Part shown: positions 25,884 to 33,284 of the stretch, one piece after another
Position numbering within the stretch: the first letter of the stretch is position 1
Layout of the letters: every line of letters starts with the position of its first letter
DNA from: Tolypothrix tenuis PCC 7101
GTDB lineage: Bacteria; Cyanobacteriota; Cyanobacteriia; Cyanobacteriales; Nostocaceae
NCBI RefSeq assembly: GCF_002368295.1
Contig: NZ_AP018249.1
Location: 1-64,000, forward strand
DNA: 64,000 nucleotides
Reading direction: 5' to 3'
Made by a program: the position numbers and the translations under genes
Notes under the pieces: generated by a model
Databases searched by the model: none
Told to the model about the DNA's origin: nothing
What the model saw: only the letters and a program-made list of their open reading frames with translations

Positions 25884-26565
25884 TTACAACTGGATTTTAC
25901 CCAGCTTGTTGATATCTGCGATGACTGCTACATTTATCCCTGTTTTGCCCAATCAAGTATCCCACGCAGAAAAGCGTCCAGTACAACCGTCTTTTTCTTG
26001 GTGGAATATTTTTCGGAGGAAACCTCCCGTGGGAAGCGGAACAGGTGGATCGCGTCCAACGATAAATGGTGTTTGTATTGCTGCACCAGATCGTGGTGAA
26101 ACTATTTGGAGCGATCGCCCGTTTATAATTTGGCAAGGGAATCTGAAAAAAATCGGACTTTCTCAAGGTATTCCCGATGCGAGTGCGACTGACAATATCC
26201 AAACAGGACAGCTTTATGCAACTTATACAGGGAATCCCTTGCAACTTGGTCAAACTTACCGTTGGTTAGTAGCAGTTATTGACCAATCGTGGACAGGAAA
26301 TATTGCGTTTAAAATCATGGAACCCCAGCAAAGACAGCGCATTACCAATGATTTGCAGAATTTGGAACAGCAAGAAAAAGCTAAGGGAACAAGTGCTGAG
26401 GGGATAGCGTTTGTAAAAGCGGAGTATTTTTTAGCACAAGATCCACCATTGCGCTCAGATGCTTTGCAGCAAGCTTACTCGGTGGACAAACCTTCACCAG
26501 AGTTAGTCAAAACGCGGGAAGAGATTGTTAAGTCTTTGTGTAGTCCTGATGCATCTGGACATTAA
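25876..26565 (+). CDS. Secreted protein of unknown function, coupled to the CHAT-CHASE2 gene
   Basis: The 229-aa protein starts within the end of the CHAT-CHASE2 gene (8-bp overlap), so translation is coupled. A signal-peptide-like segment (WILPSLLISAMTATFIP, 6-22) is followed by a basic, Gly-rich linker (RRKPPVGSGTGGSRP). A beta-rich domain follows with GVCIAAPDRGETIWSDRPFI and TYRWLVAVIDQSW, and the C-terminus is helical. It resembles in style the secreted DUF928-like proteins that accompany TPR-CHAT genes in cyanobacteria, but the diagnostic motifs do not match well enough to name it. Two cysteines (in NGVCIA and KSLCSP) could pair outside the membrane. A partner of the CHASE2 sensor domain is a reasonable guess. 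Confidence 0.6.
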   Translation: MNNYNWILPSLLISAMTATFIPVLPNQVSHAEKRPVQPSFSWWNIFRRKPPVGSGTGGSRPTINGVCIAAPDRGETIWSDRPFIIWQGNLKKIGLSQGIPDASATDNIQTGQLYATYTGNPLQLGQTYRWLVAVIDQSWTGNIAFKIMEPQQRQRITNDLQNLEQQEKAKGTSAEGIAFVKAEYFLAQDPPLRSDALQQAYSVDKPSPELVKTREEIVKSLCSPDASGH

Positions 26566-26633
26566 AAATCTGTAGTGCAAGGCTCTTACTGAGGTTTTTG
26601 AGTAGTTAAAAAGATGCTTGCATCATAATGGCA

Positions 26634-26653
26634 CTTTTTGAATGCTCAAAAAG
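26634..26653. repeat. Palindrome CTTTTTGA-ATGC-TCAAAAAG
   Basis: Perfect 8-bp arms with a 4-nt loop, whose right arm runs into the array box at 26652. It could end transcription from the upstream unit or act as an operator over the box. Confidence 0.45.
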
Positions 26654-26679
26654 CATAACCTCATTTGCCTAAGACATAC
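26652..26679 (+). promoter_or_regulatory. Array box upstream of the 786-aa TPR-CHAT gene
   Basis: AGCATA, 16 nt (ACCTCATTTGCCTAAG), ACATAC, 38 bp before the ATG. It is the most diverged accepted copy but keeps the spacing. Confidence 0.45.
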
Positions 26680-26717
26680 CAGTCTTTTTAGGAGATATTT
26701 ATTCAAGGGTTTGAAAA

Positions 26718-29078
26718 ATGCGTAAAAGTCTGAGTTGCTTTAAATACCAATCTAATAATGCTTATAAAGCCAAAAATAAATTATCAATATTGGTTTATCA
26801 GGCTACCTTGATTACTTTCTTAAGCTCCTTTTGTTTAGCAGATGTTGCAGATTCACATACAAAGGGTACAATGCAACAGATTACACAGGTACAAAGGATT
26901 TCAGAAACTAGGAATGAAGGAGCGCAACTCAATCGAAGAGGTCTCCAGCAATTAAACACAGGTCAGTTTCGACAAGCTTTGCAGTCCTTTGAGAAAGCAT
27001 TAGTTATTTTTAAAAATATTAGAGATGAACAAGGTAAAGGGGCTATCTTAAACAATATTGGGGAAGTTTACCGCAATCTAGGACAGTATAGTAAAGCCTT
27101 GGAATTCTATCAGCAATCTTTAGGCATTCGTCAAAAAATTAGTGATATAGAAGGTAAAGCTGCAACTCTCAACAATATTGGCTTGCTTTACAACGGTTTA
27201 GGACAGTATGATGAAGCATTGAAATACTATCAGCAAGCTTTAGCTGTTGTCAAACAAATTAGCAACACAGTTGGTAAAGGAAGAGTTTTTAACAACATTG
27301 GGTTGGCTTACGACAATTTGAAAGAATATGATAAAGCTTTGGAGTACTATCAAAAAGCGTTAGATATTGCTAGAGAAATTGACGATAAAGCAGGTCAAGG
27401 GCAAACTCTAAACAACATTGGGGCAGTTTACAGTAGTTTACAACAGTATGCGAAAGCCTTGGAGTCATTTCAGCAAGCTGTAGTCATACTTAAAACAATC
27501 AACGATATAGCAGATGTAGGACAAACTCTTAACAACATCGGATTTGTTTATAAAAAACAAGGACAGTATGCTAAAGCTTTAGACTACTATCAGCAAGCCT
27601 TGGCTATTCGTCAACGAATTGGTGATACAGTTGGCGAAGGACTAACTCTCAATAATATTGGCGCAGCTTACAACAGTTTGGGTAGTTATGCTGATGCAGA
27701 AAAAACTTTATTAGCAGCTATTGAGGTTTGGGAATCTCTGAGAACGCGGCAATTAACTGATGATCAAAAAATATCAATTTTTGAAACGCAAGCTTTCACC
27801 TACCGTTTTCTACAAGAAGCTTTGATTGGCCAAAATAAAATTACTACAGCATTAGAAATATCAGAAAGAGGTAGAGCCAGAGCATTTATTGATTTGCTAG
27901 CCTCACGCACAAAAACTTCCATAGCAGATACGGCTCCGCAATCATCCACTCCATCAATTGCTCAACTCAAAAAAATTGCTCAACAGCAAAAAGCGACATT
28001 TGTCGAATATTCCGTAATTGACAACTCAGAACTCTACATTTGGGTAGTCAAACCGACAGGAGAAATTGCTTTCAAAAAAGTAGATTTAAAATCCCTCAAA
28101 ACACCTCTGAAAAAATTAGTAGAAACCAGCCGCCGTTCTCTTGGTGTTATGGGCGCTGTTGCCAAAGAACGTGGGCCGAGAATTGAAAACCCACCCCTAC
28201 CAAGTCCAGAAACTCAAAAACGACGCTTACAACAACTCCACGAACTACTCATTACACCGATCGCCAATCATCTCCCCAAAAATCCGAGCGATCGCGTAAT
28301 TTTTATCCCCAATGAATCCCTATTTCTCGTCCCCTTCCCAGCGCTCAAGGATGCAAACAACAAATACCTGATTGAAAAGCATACCATCCTCACCGCTCCA
28401 GCAATTCAGGTATTAAACTACACCCGTAAAAACACAGAAACATTGAATATTGCATCTCTGCAACCGGGAGATACATTACTAGTAGGGAACCCAATTATGC
28501 CAATTACAGGGATTCCCCCCGTACAACAACCTCCTTTACCGGGTACGGAAAAAGAAGCGAATAAAATAGCCCCCATCCTCAACACTCAACCTCTGATCGG
28601 TAAACAAGCAACAAAATCTGCCGTACTGCAAAAAATATCAACCGCCAAAATAATTCATTTAGCCACACATGGATTACTTTATGGCTTTGGGGAAAGAATA
28701 CCAGGTGCGATCGCACTGACTCCCGATACTCCTGGTGTCAACGAAGGATTGCTCAAAACCACCGAAATAATTAACTTAAATTTGAACGCAGACTTAGTAG
28801 TTTTAAGTGCTTGCGATACTGGTGGAGGCGAAATCACAGGTGATGGAGTCGTGGGATTATCCCGTTCCTTGCTGACTGCGGGAGCAGAAAGCGTCATTGT
28901 TTCCCTGTGGGCGGTTGATGATAGTTCCACCTCAGATTTAATGGTGGAATTTTACCGCCAATTACAGCAAAATCCTGACAAAGCCAAAGCCCTACGTCAA
29001 GCAATGTTAAGCACAATGAAAAAATATCCCCATCCCATACACTGGGCGGCTTTCACCCTCATTGGCAACGCCGAATAA
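26718..29078 (+). CDS. TPR-CHAT protease (786 aa)
   Basis: An N-terminal hydrophobic stretch (LVYQATLITFLSSFCLADVA, about 26-45) suggests export. Eight regular TPR units follow (about 75-350), each with an L-N-N-I-G core. The C-terminal CHAT domain (about 420-786) has His651 in HLATHG and Cys699 in LSACDTGGGE, followed by GDGVVGLSRSL, VSLWAVDD and WAAFTLIGNAE. It is the most compact TPR-CHAT protein of the array, about half the size of the 1556-aa one. Its own box and upstream palindrome suggest an independent transcript. The repeats are highly similar to one another, which points to recent tandem duplication inside the gene. Confidence 0.88.
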   Translation: MRKSLSCFKYQSNNAYKAKNKLSILVYQATLITFLSSFCLADVADSHTKGTMQQITQVQRISETRNEGAQLNRRGLQQLNTGQFRQALQSFEKALVIFKNIRDEQGKGAILNNIGEVYRNLGQYSKALEFYQQSLGIRQKISDIEGKAATLNNIGLLYNGLGQYDEALKYYQQALAVVKQISNTVGKGRVFNNIGLAYDNLKEYDKALEYYQKALDIAREIDDKAGQGQTLNNIGAVYSSLQQYAKALESFQQAVVILKTINDIADVGQTLNNIGFVYKKQGQYAKALDYYQQALAIRQRIGDTVGEGLTLNNIGAAYNSLGSYADAEKTLLAAIEVWESLRTRQLTDDQKISIFETQAFTYRFLQEALIGQNKITTALEISERGRARAFIDLLASRTKTSIADTAPQSSTPSIAQLKKIAQQQKATFVEYSVIDNSELYIWVVKPTGEIAFKKVDLKSLKTPLKKLVETSRRSLGVMGAVAKERGPRIENPPLPSPETQKRRLQQLHELLITPIANHLPKNPSDRVIFIPNESLFLVPFPALKDANNKYLIEKHTILTAPAIQVLNYTRKNTETLNIASLQPGDTLLVGNPIMPITGIPPVQQPPLPGTEKEANKIAPILNTQPLIGKQATKSAVLQKISTAKIIHLATHGLLYGFGERIPGAIALTPDTPGVNEGLLKTTEIINLNLNADLVVLSACDTGGGEITGDGVVGLSRSLLTAGAESVIVSLWAVDDSSTSDLMVEFYRQLQQNPDKAKALRQAMLSTMKKYPHPIHWAAFTLIGNAE

Positions 29079-29118
29079 ACGGGAATTCAAAAAAAATTTC
29101 ACCAACCTGCAAAATTTT

Positions 29119-29146
29119 GGCATATCCTCCTTTCTCCCAGAAATAC
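29119..29146 (+). promoter_or_regulatory. Array box upstream of the 219-aa TPR gene
   Basis: GGCATA, 16 nt (TCCTCCTTTCTCCCAG), AAATAC. It lies 126 bp before the ATG, further than in the other genes, and the transcript leader would hold the inverted repeat at 29166-29217. Confidence 0.6.
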
Positions 29147-29165
29147 ATATAACCAAGAAAGCACA

Positions 29166-29217
29166 AGATACTTCCAGAACGGAAAAACAATTGTAATTCA
29201 CTCTGCCGAAAGTATCT
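29166..29217. repeat. Inverted repeat AGATACTT / AAGTATCT in the leader of the TPR gene
   Basis: Two perfect 8-bp arms (29166-29173 and 29210-29217) are separated by 36 nt, between the box and the ATG. A leader stem or operator is possible. Confidence 0.3.
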
Positions 29218-29272
29218 AGTTTTCTTTTGCCAACATCACCCAACAATCATCAATAATTTAGGAAGCGAAAAA

Positions 29273-29932
29273 ATGAAAAAATTCACAATAGCACTTGGCA
29301 TGGCTGTATTAGGTGCGATTATTTCTAGTCCCAAAGTTTTGGCAGAAAAACTTAATCAACCAGAACCAATCCTGATTGCTCAAACTCAAACTCAACTCAA
29401 GCCACAACTACAGCCACCATCAATCAACCCTCAATCTACACATACCTACAACTCTGGAAATAGTAACAATATCGAGACCTTATTAAATCAGGCAACAGAG
29501 TATCTACAAAAGGGCAATTATGACCAAGTAATTGAGAATTGTAATCAAATTTTACAACAAGATAAAGATAATTATGGAGCTTATATACTGCGAGGTTTAG
29601 CATATATCCAACTAGAAAAGTATCAGCCCGCAGTTGATGATTTTAATCAAGCAATTCGGATTGAGCCAAATTCCCATTACTCATACTTTGGTAGAGGTTA
29701 TGCTTACTTATACTTAAAAGACTACGAACAGTCACTAGCAGATTTTAATCAAGCAATCAAATTAGATTCAGACTTCGCCCACGCTTATTTCTGGCGTGGT
29801 ATTGCTCAGGGGAATTTAGGTAATAAACAGGGAGCAGTTGCAGATTTAAAACAAGCGGCGGAACTGTATAAAAGAGAGGGTAAAACTGAGAATATGAAGA
29901 CAGCACTTGACCTGCTAAAGCAAATTAGTTAA
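29273..29932 (+). CDS. Secreted TPR protein (219 aa)
   Basis: A signal peptide (MKKFTIALGMAVLGAIISS, with cleavage near VLAEKL) is followed by a Gln/Pro-rich low-complexity linker (about 38-60). Three TPR units follow (about 65-195), with the canonical GNYDQVIENCNQIL, YQPAVDDFNQAIRIEPN and KDYEQSLADFNQAIKLD cores. These resemble Sel1/OGT-type TPRs rather than the kinesin-light-chain-type TPRs of its neighbours. There is no enzyme domain. The stop overlaps the ATG of a CHAT remnant by one base (TAATG), so the two were probably once one operon or one gene. It may act as a periplasmic adaptor for the CHAT proteases, but this rests on context only. Confidence 0.75.
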   Translation: MKKFTIALGMAVLGAIISSPKVLAEKLNQPEPILIAQTQTQLKPQLQPPSINPQSTHTYNSGNSNNIETLLNQATEYLQKGNYDQVIENCNQILQQDKDNYGAYILRGLAYIQLEKYQPAVDDFNQAIRIEPNSHYSYFGRGYAYLYLKDYEQSLADFNQAIKLDSDFAHAYFWRGIAQGNLGNKQGAVADLKQAAELYKREGKTENMKTALDLLKQIS

Positions 29933-30130
29933 TGCAAATATTAAGCCCAGATTCCCATCTGTTTGGAGGGGAATCTGTAGCACTCGCATTTGTGATTACT
30001 GAGTTTTATGGTAATTTAAGCAGAAATACGGATAAAGCGGGTGCGTTACGTCAAGCGATGCTGGAAACGATGAATAAAGTATCCAAATCCTCGCGATTGG
30101 GCTGGTTTTACTTTGGTTGGTTTGTTGTAG
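29932..30130 (+). pseudogene. Frameshifted C-terminal remnant of a CHAT domain
   Basis: From the overlapping ATG the frame reads ITEFYGNLSRNTDKAGALRQ then AMLETM. This is the last helix pair of a CHAT domain and aligns with MTEFYQNLQQKMDKATALRK in the next gene. After METAsn the frame is lost by one base near 30073-30078. The other frame continues KYPNPRDWAGFTLVGLL and stops at 30130, exactly the CHAT C-terminus. The catalytic His and Cys parts are absent. So this is a dead stub lying directly before the 1013-aa TPR-CHAT gene. Confidence 0.8.
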
Positions 30131-30137
30131 TGGGGGT

Positions 30138-33100
30138 ATGGCTATGCGTTCCTGCAAAGTTGGGTTAGGTGTTTTGGTTTGTCTGTTGGCTGTTGTTTCG
30201 ACTTCCTTGGGTTCTAGTTTGCCGATGGTGTTTACTGAATCGCCAGTTTTGGCGCAGACGCTGGATGCACGGAAAGCGGAAGCTGATAGATTATTTCTGC
30301 AAGGTATTGAGCAGCTTAAAAAAAATCAACTTGAAGCAGCATTACAATCTTTTCAACAAGCACTAAAAATCTACCGAGAAATAAAAGATCGTAAAGCTGA
30401 AGGTAACGCTCTGGGAAATCTCGGTATTACTTACTTATCGATGAAAAACTATCCAAAAGCGATTGAGTATTTGGAAGAAGGTTTTATACTCGCTAAAGAA
30501 ACAAAAAATCGTAAATTACAATCTGAAGTCCTTCCGTCAATACTATTTATTCAACGACTAAACGACAGGCGTTTTGCAGAAGCCAATTTACTGTTAGATC
30601 AAAGCGTTTTAATGTCCAACACTAGCCAATTTAAAGCTGCTATAGAATTAAATCAACAAGCTCTAAAAATATATCGAGAAATAAAAGAACCAATTAGCGA
30701 AGCGACCGCCTTAAACAATATAGGAATCAATGATGTTTTCCTGGGAAATTATGAACGGGGAATTGGTTATATTGAGCAATCTTTAGCTATGGCCAGAAAA
30801 AATAGTGACCCCCTCAACGAAAATCGAGCATTAGGTAATTTAGGAATTGCTTACCGTAGAAAGGGAGATTATCCAAAAGCTATTTATTATTTTCAACAGC
30901 AACTAGCGATCGCACGAGAAATTGAAGACAGCTTAAGTGAATTAAAAGTATTAGCTAATCTAGGGAATGTTTATCAAAACCAGGAAGACTACGAACAAGC
31001 TATTAGTTATCACGAGCAGTCTTTAGCGATCGCACGAAAAATGTATAACCGCTTACAGGAAGGAATGGCAATAGGTAATATCGGACATTCTTACAGTCTA
31101 ATAGGAAATTACGGAAAAGCTATTGAACTCATACAACAAAGCATAGCGATTGCAGAAGAAGTCAATAACCCTTATGGCAAGCAACTAAATTTGTCAATTC
31201 TAGGAAGTATTTATCATTCTTTCGGAGAATATTCTAAAGCAAAAGAATATTATTTAAAGAGCTTAGAAATTGCAAAGCAAATAGGCGATCGTGAAGCTGA
31301 AGCTGGAGTTTTAGGGGACATAGGATATGTATATAATTCTCAGGGAGACCACAAAACAGCAATTAGTTACCATGAGCAGCATTTAGCAATTGCCAGAGCA
31401 ATTAGCAACCCTGCCAGTGAAAGTCAAGCATTATCTGATTTGGGAGGTAGTTATTTTTATTTAGGATACTTTATAAAAGCTATTGATTACTATGAACAAT
31501 CTTTAGATATTGCACGAGCAATGAAAGTCTCCGAATCAGGTGGATTAATGAATTTGGGTAATATTTACGATGCATTGGGAGATAGTACTAAAGCAATTGA
31601 CTACTTACAGCAAAGTGTAGCAATTGAGAGAAAGACAAACACATTTGTAGGTTTGGGTAAAGCCTTACATAACCTTGGAGTCGCTTTTAAAAATCAAGGA
31701 AATCTCCTAGCAGCAGAAAAAGCACTAACTGAGGCAATTCAAGTAAGGGAATCTATAAGAGTAAATAGTGGTAATAACTTGAATCGAGTCTTAGTTTTTG
31801 ATACTTTAGCTAACACATATCGCATCCTACAAGAAGTCCTTGTCGCACAAAATAAAACAGATGCAGCTTTAGAAATTTCCGAAGCAGGTAGAGCGAGAGC
31901 TTTGGTGGATTCGTTAGCAAAATTTGATAATTATAATCAAACTCAGCCGAAACAATACCAATTAAAAATTGAACAGATCAAACAAGTCGCTAAAACTCAA
32001 AATTCGACTATTGTTCAATATTCAACTATTAATTATAAATCCCAAGTTGAAGGTCAAGTCAAAACTGAAGAATCAGAACTTTATATTTGGGTAATCAAAC
32101 CCACGGGTGAAGTCACATTCCGCAAAGCCGATTTTAAAGCATTATGGCAGAAAGACAAGACAAATTTAGAACAATTAGTTCAAATCAGCCGTCAATCAAT
32201 TGGTGTCAGAGGTGCAAAAATGGAAAACCCACCTCCACCAAATCCAGAAAACCAGAAAAAACGCTTACAAAAACTCCACGAAATATTAATCTCACCCATC
32301 GCTGACCTATTGCCCAAAAAAGAAACCGATAAAGTAGTATTCATCCCTCAAAGCTCATTATTTCTAGTTCCCTTCCCTGCATTGCAAGATAAAAATGGCA
32401 AATACCTGATAGAAAAACATACCATCCTCACATCTCCATCAATTCAGGTTTTAGATTTAACTAAAAAACAATATCAAAAACTTGGCAACCAACCCCTACA
32501 GAGTAAGAATATGCTGATTGTGGGTAATCCCATCATGCCCAAAGTCACAATAAAAATTGGCGACAACCAACAAAAATTACCACCTTTACCTGAAGCAGAA
32601 AAAGAAGCAAAAGCCATTGCTAATTTATTTAAAACTCAACCCTTAATTGGTAAACAAGCTACAGAATCCACCGTAGTTCAACGCTTACCCCAAGCACAAA
32701 TTATTCACTTTGCCACCCACGGATTATTTGATGATATTCGCGGTTTAGACAGTTCCATCGCTCTCACACCAGAAAATCCTAACTCCCTTTCATCCCCCCT
32801 CAGCAAAGAAGAGCAAAAACGCGATGGACTCCTAACCGCAGAAGAAATTTTTGGCTTGGAACTCAAAGCTAATTTAGTAGTTCTCAGTGCTTGCGATACA
32901 GGTAGAGGAAGAATTACAGGGGATGGTGTGATCGGTTTATCTCGCTCTTTTATTAGTGCAGGAGTACCAAGCGTCATCGTCTCCCTATGGTCAGTAGATG
33001 ATGGTTCAACTGCATTTTTAATGACTGAATTTTATCAAAATTTACAACAAAAAATGGATAAAGCCACAGCATTAAGAAAAGCCATGCTCGACACCAAGAA

Positions 33101-33158
33101 AAAATATTCAAATCCATCACAATGGGCAGCTTTTACCCTCATCGGTGAATCTCAATGA
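30138..33158 (+). CDS. Secreted TPR-CHAT protease (about 1006 aa)
   Basis: The frame is open from 30117. ATG 30138 is chosen because a GGGGG run lies just upstream and the protein then begins with a clean signal peptide (SCKVGLGVLVCLLAVVSTSL, then VLAQT); ATG 30144 is also possible. About 13 TPR units follow. The C-terminal CHAT domain has His861 in HFATHG and Cys919 in LSACDTGRGR (numbered from 30138), then GDGVIGLSRSF, VSLWSVDDG and WAAFTLIGE. The start lies 8 bp after the stop of a CHAT stub, and no separate box is present, so it may be read from the box at 29119. It precedes an orthocaspase gene, which mirrors the caspase/CHAT pairing at 6.8-13.8 kb. Confidence 0.87.
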   Translation: MAMRSCKVGLGVLVCLLAVVSTSLGSSLPMVFTESPVLAQTLDARKAEADRLFLQGIEQLKKNQLEAALQSFQQALKIYREIKDRKAEGNALGNLGITYLSMKNYPKAIEYLEEGFILAKETKNRKLQSEVLPSILFIQRLNDRRFAEANLLLDQSVLMSNTSQFKAAIELNQQALKIYREIKEPISEATALNNIGINDVFLGNYERGIGYIEQSLAMARKNSDPLNENRALGNLGIAYRRKGDYPKAIYYFQQQLAIAREIEDSLSELKVLANLGNVYQNQEDYEQAISYHEQSLAIARKMYNRLQEGMAIGNIGHSYSLIGNYGKAIELIQQSIAIAEEVNNPYGKQLNLSILGSIYHSFGEYSKAKEYYLKSLEIAKQIGDREAEAGVLGDIGYVYNSQGDHKTAISYHEQHLAIARAISNPASESQALSDLGGSYFYLGYFIKAIDYYEQSLDIARAMKVSESGGLMNLGNIYDALGDSTKAIDYLQQSVAIERKTNTFVGLGKALHNLGVAFKNQGNLLAAEKALTEAIQVRESIRVNSGNNLNRVLVFDTLANTYRILQEVLVAQNKTDAALEISEAGRARALVDSLAKFDNYNQTQPKQYQLKIEQIKQVAKTQNSTIVQYSTINYKSQVEGQVKTEESELYIWVIKPTGEVTFRKADFKALWQKDKTNLEQLVQISRQSIGVRGAKMENPPPPNPENQKKRLQKLHEILISPIADLLPKKETDKVVFIPQSSLFLVPFPALQDKNGKYLIEKHTILTSPSIQVLDLTKKQYQKLGNQPLQSKNMLIVGNPIMPKVTIKIGDNQQKLPPLPEAEKEAKAIANLFKTQPLIGKQATESTVVQRLPQAQIIHFATHGLFDDIRGLDSSIALTPENPNSLSSPLSKEEQKRDGLLTAEEIFGLELKANLVVLSACDTGRGRITGDGVIGLSRSFISAGVPSVIVSLWSVDDGSTAFLMTEFYQNLQQKMDKATALRKAMLDTKKKYSNPSQWAAFTLIGESQ

Positions 33159-33223
33159 CCTACCCTTGGCAACGAAATAGAAAATTTTAAAGCCTTTATC
33201 TTTACAGAAAAGAGGTCAAAACT

Positions 33224-33251
33224 GGCATATCCTCCCACACCCCAGAAATAC
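33224..33251 (+). promoter_or_regulatory. Array box upstream of the orthocaspase gene
   Basis: GGCATA, 16 nt (TCCTCCCACACCCCAG), AAATAC, 33 bp before the ATG. It is almost the same as the copy at 29119. Confidence 0.62.
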
Positions 33252-33284
33252 AAATCACCAAACAATCTAAAATCCAAAATCACC

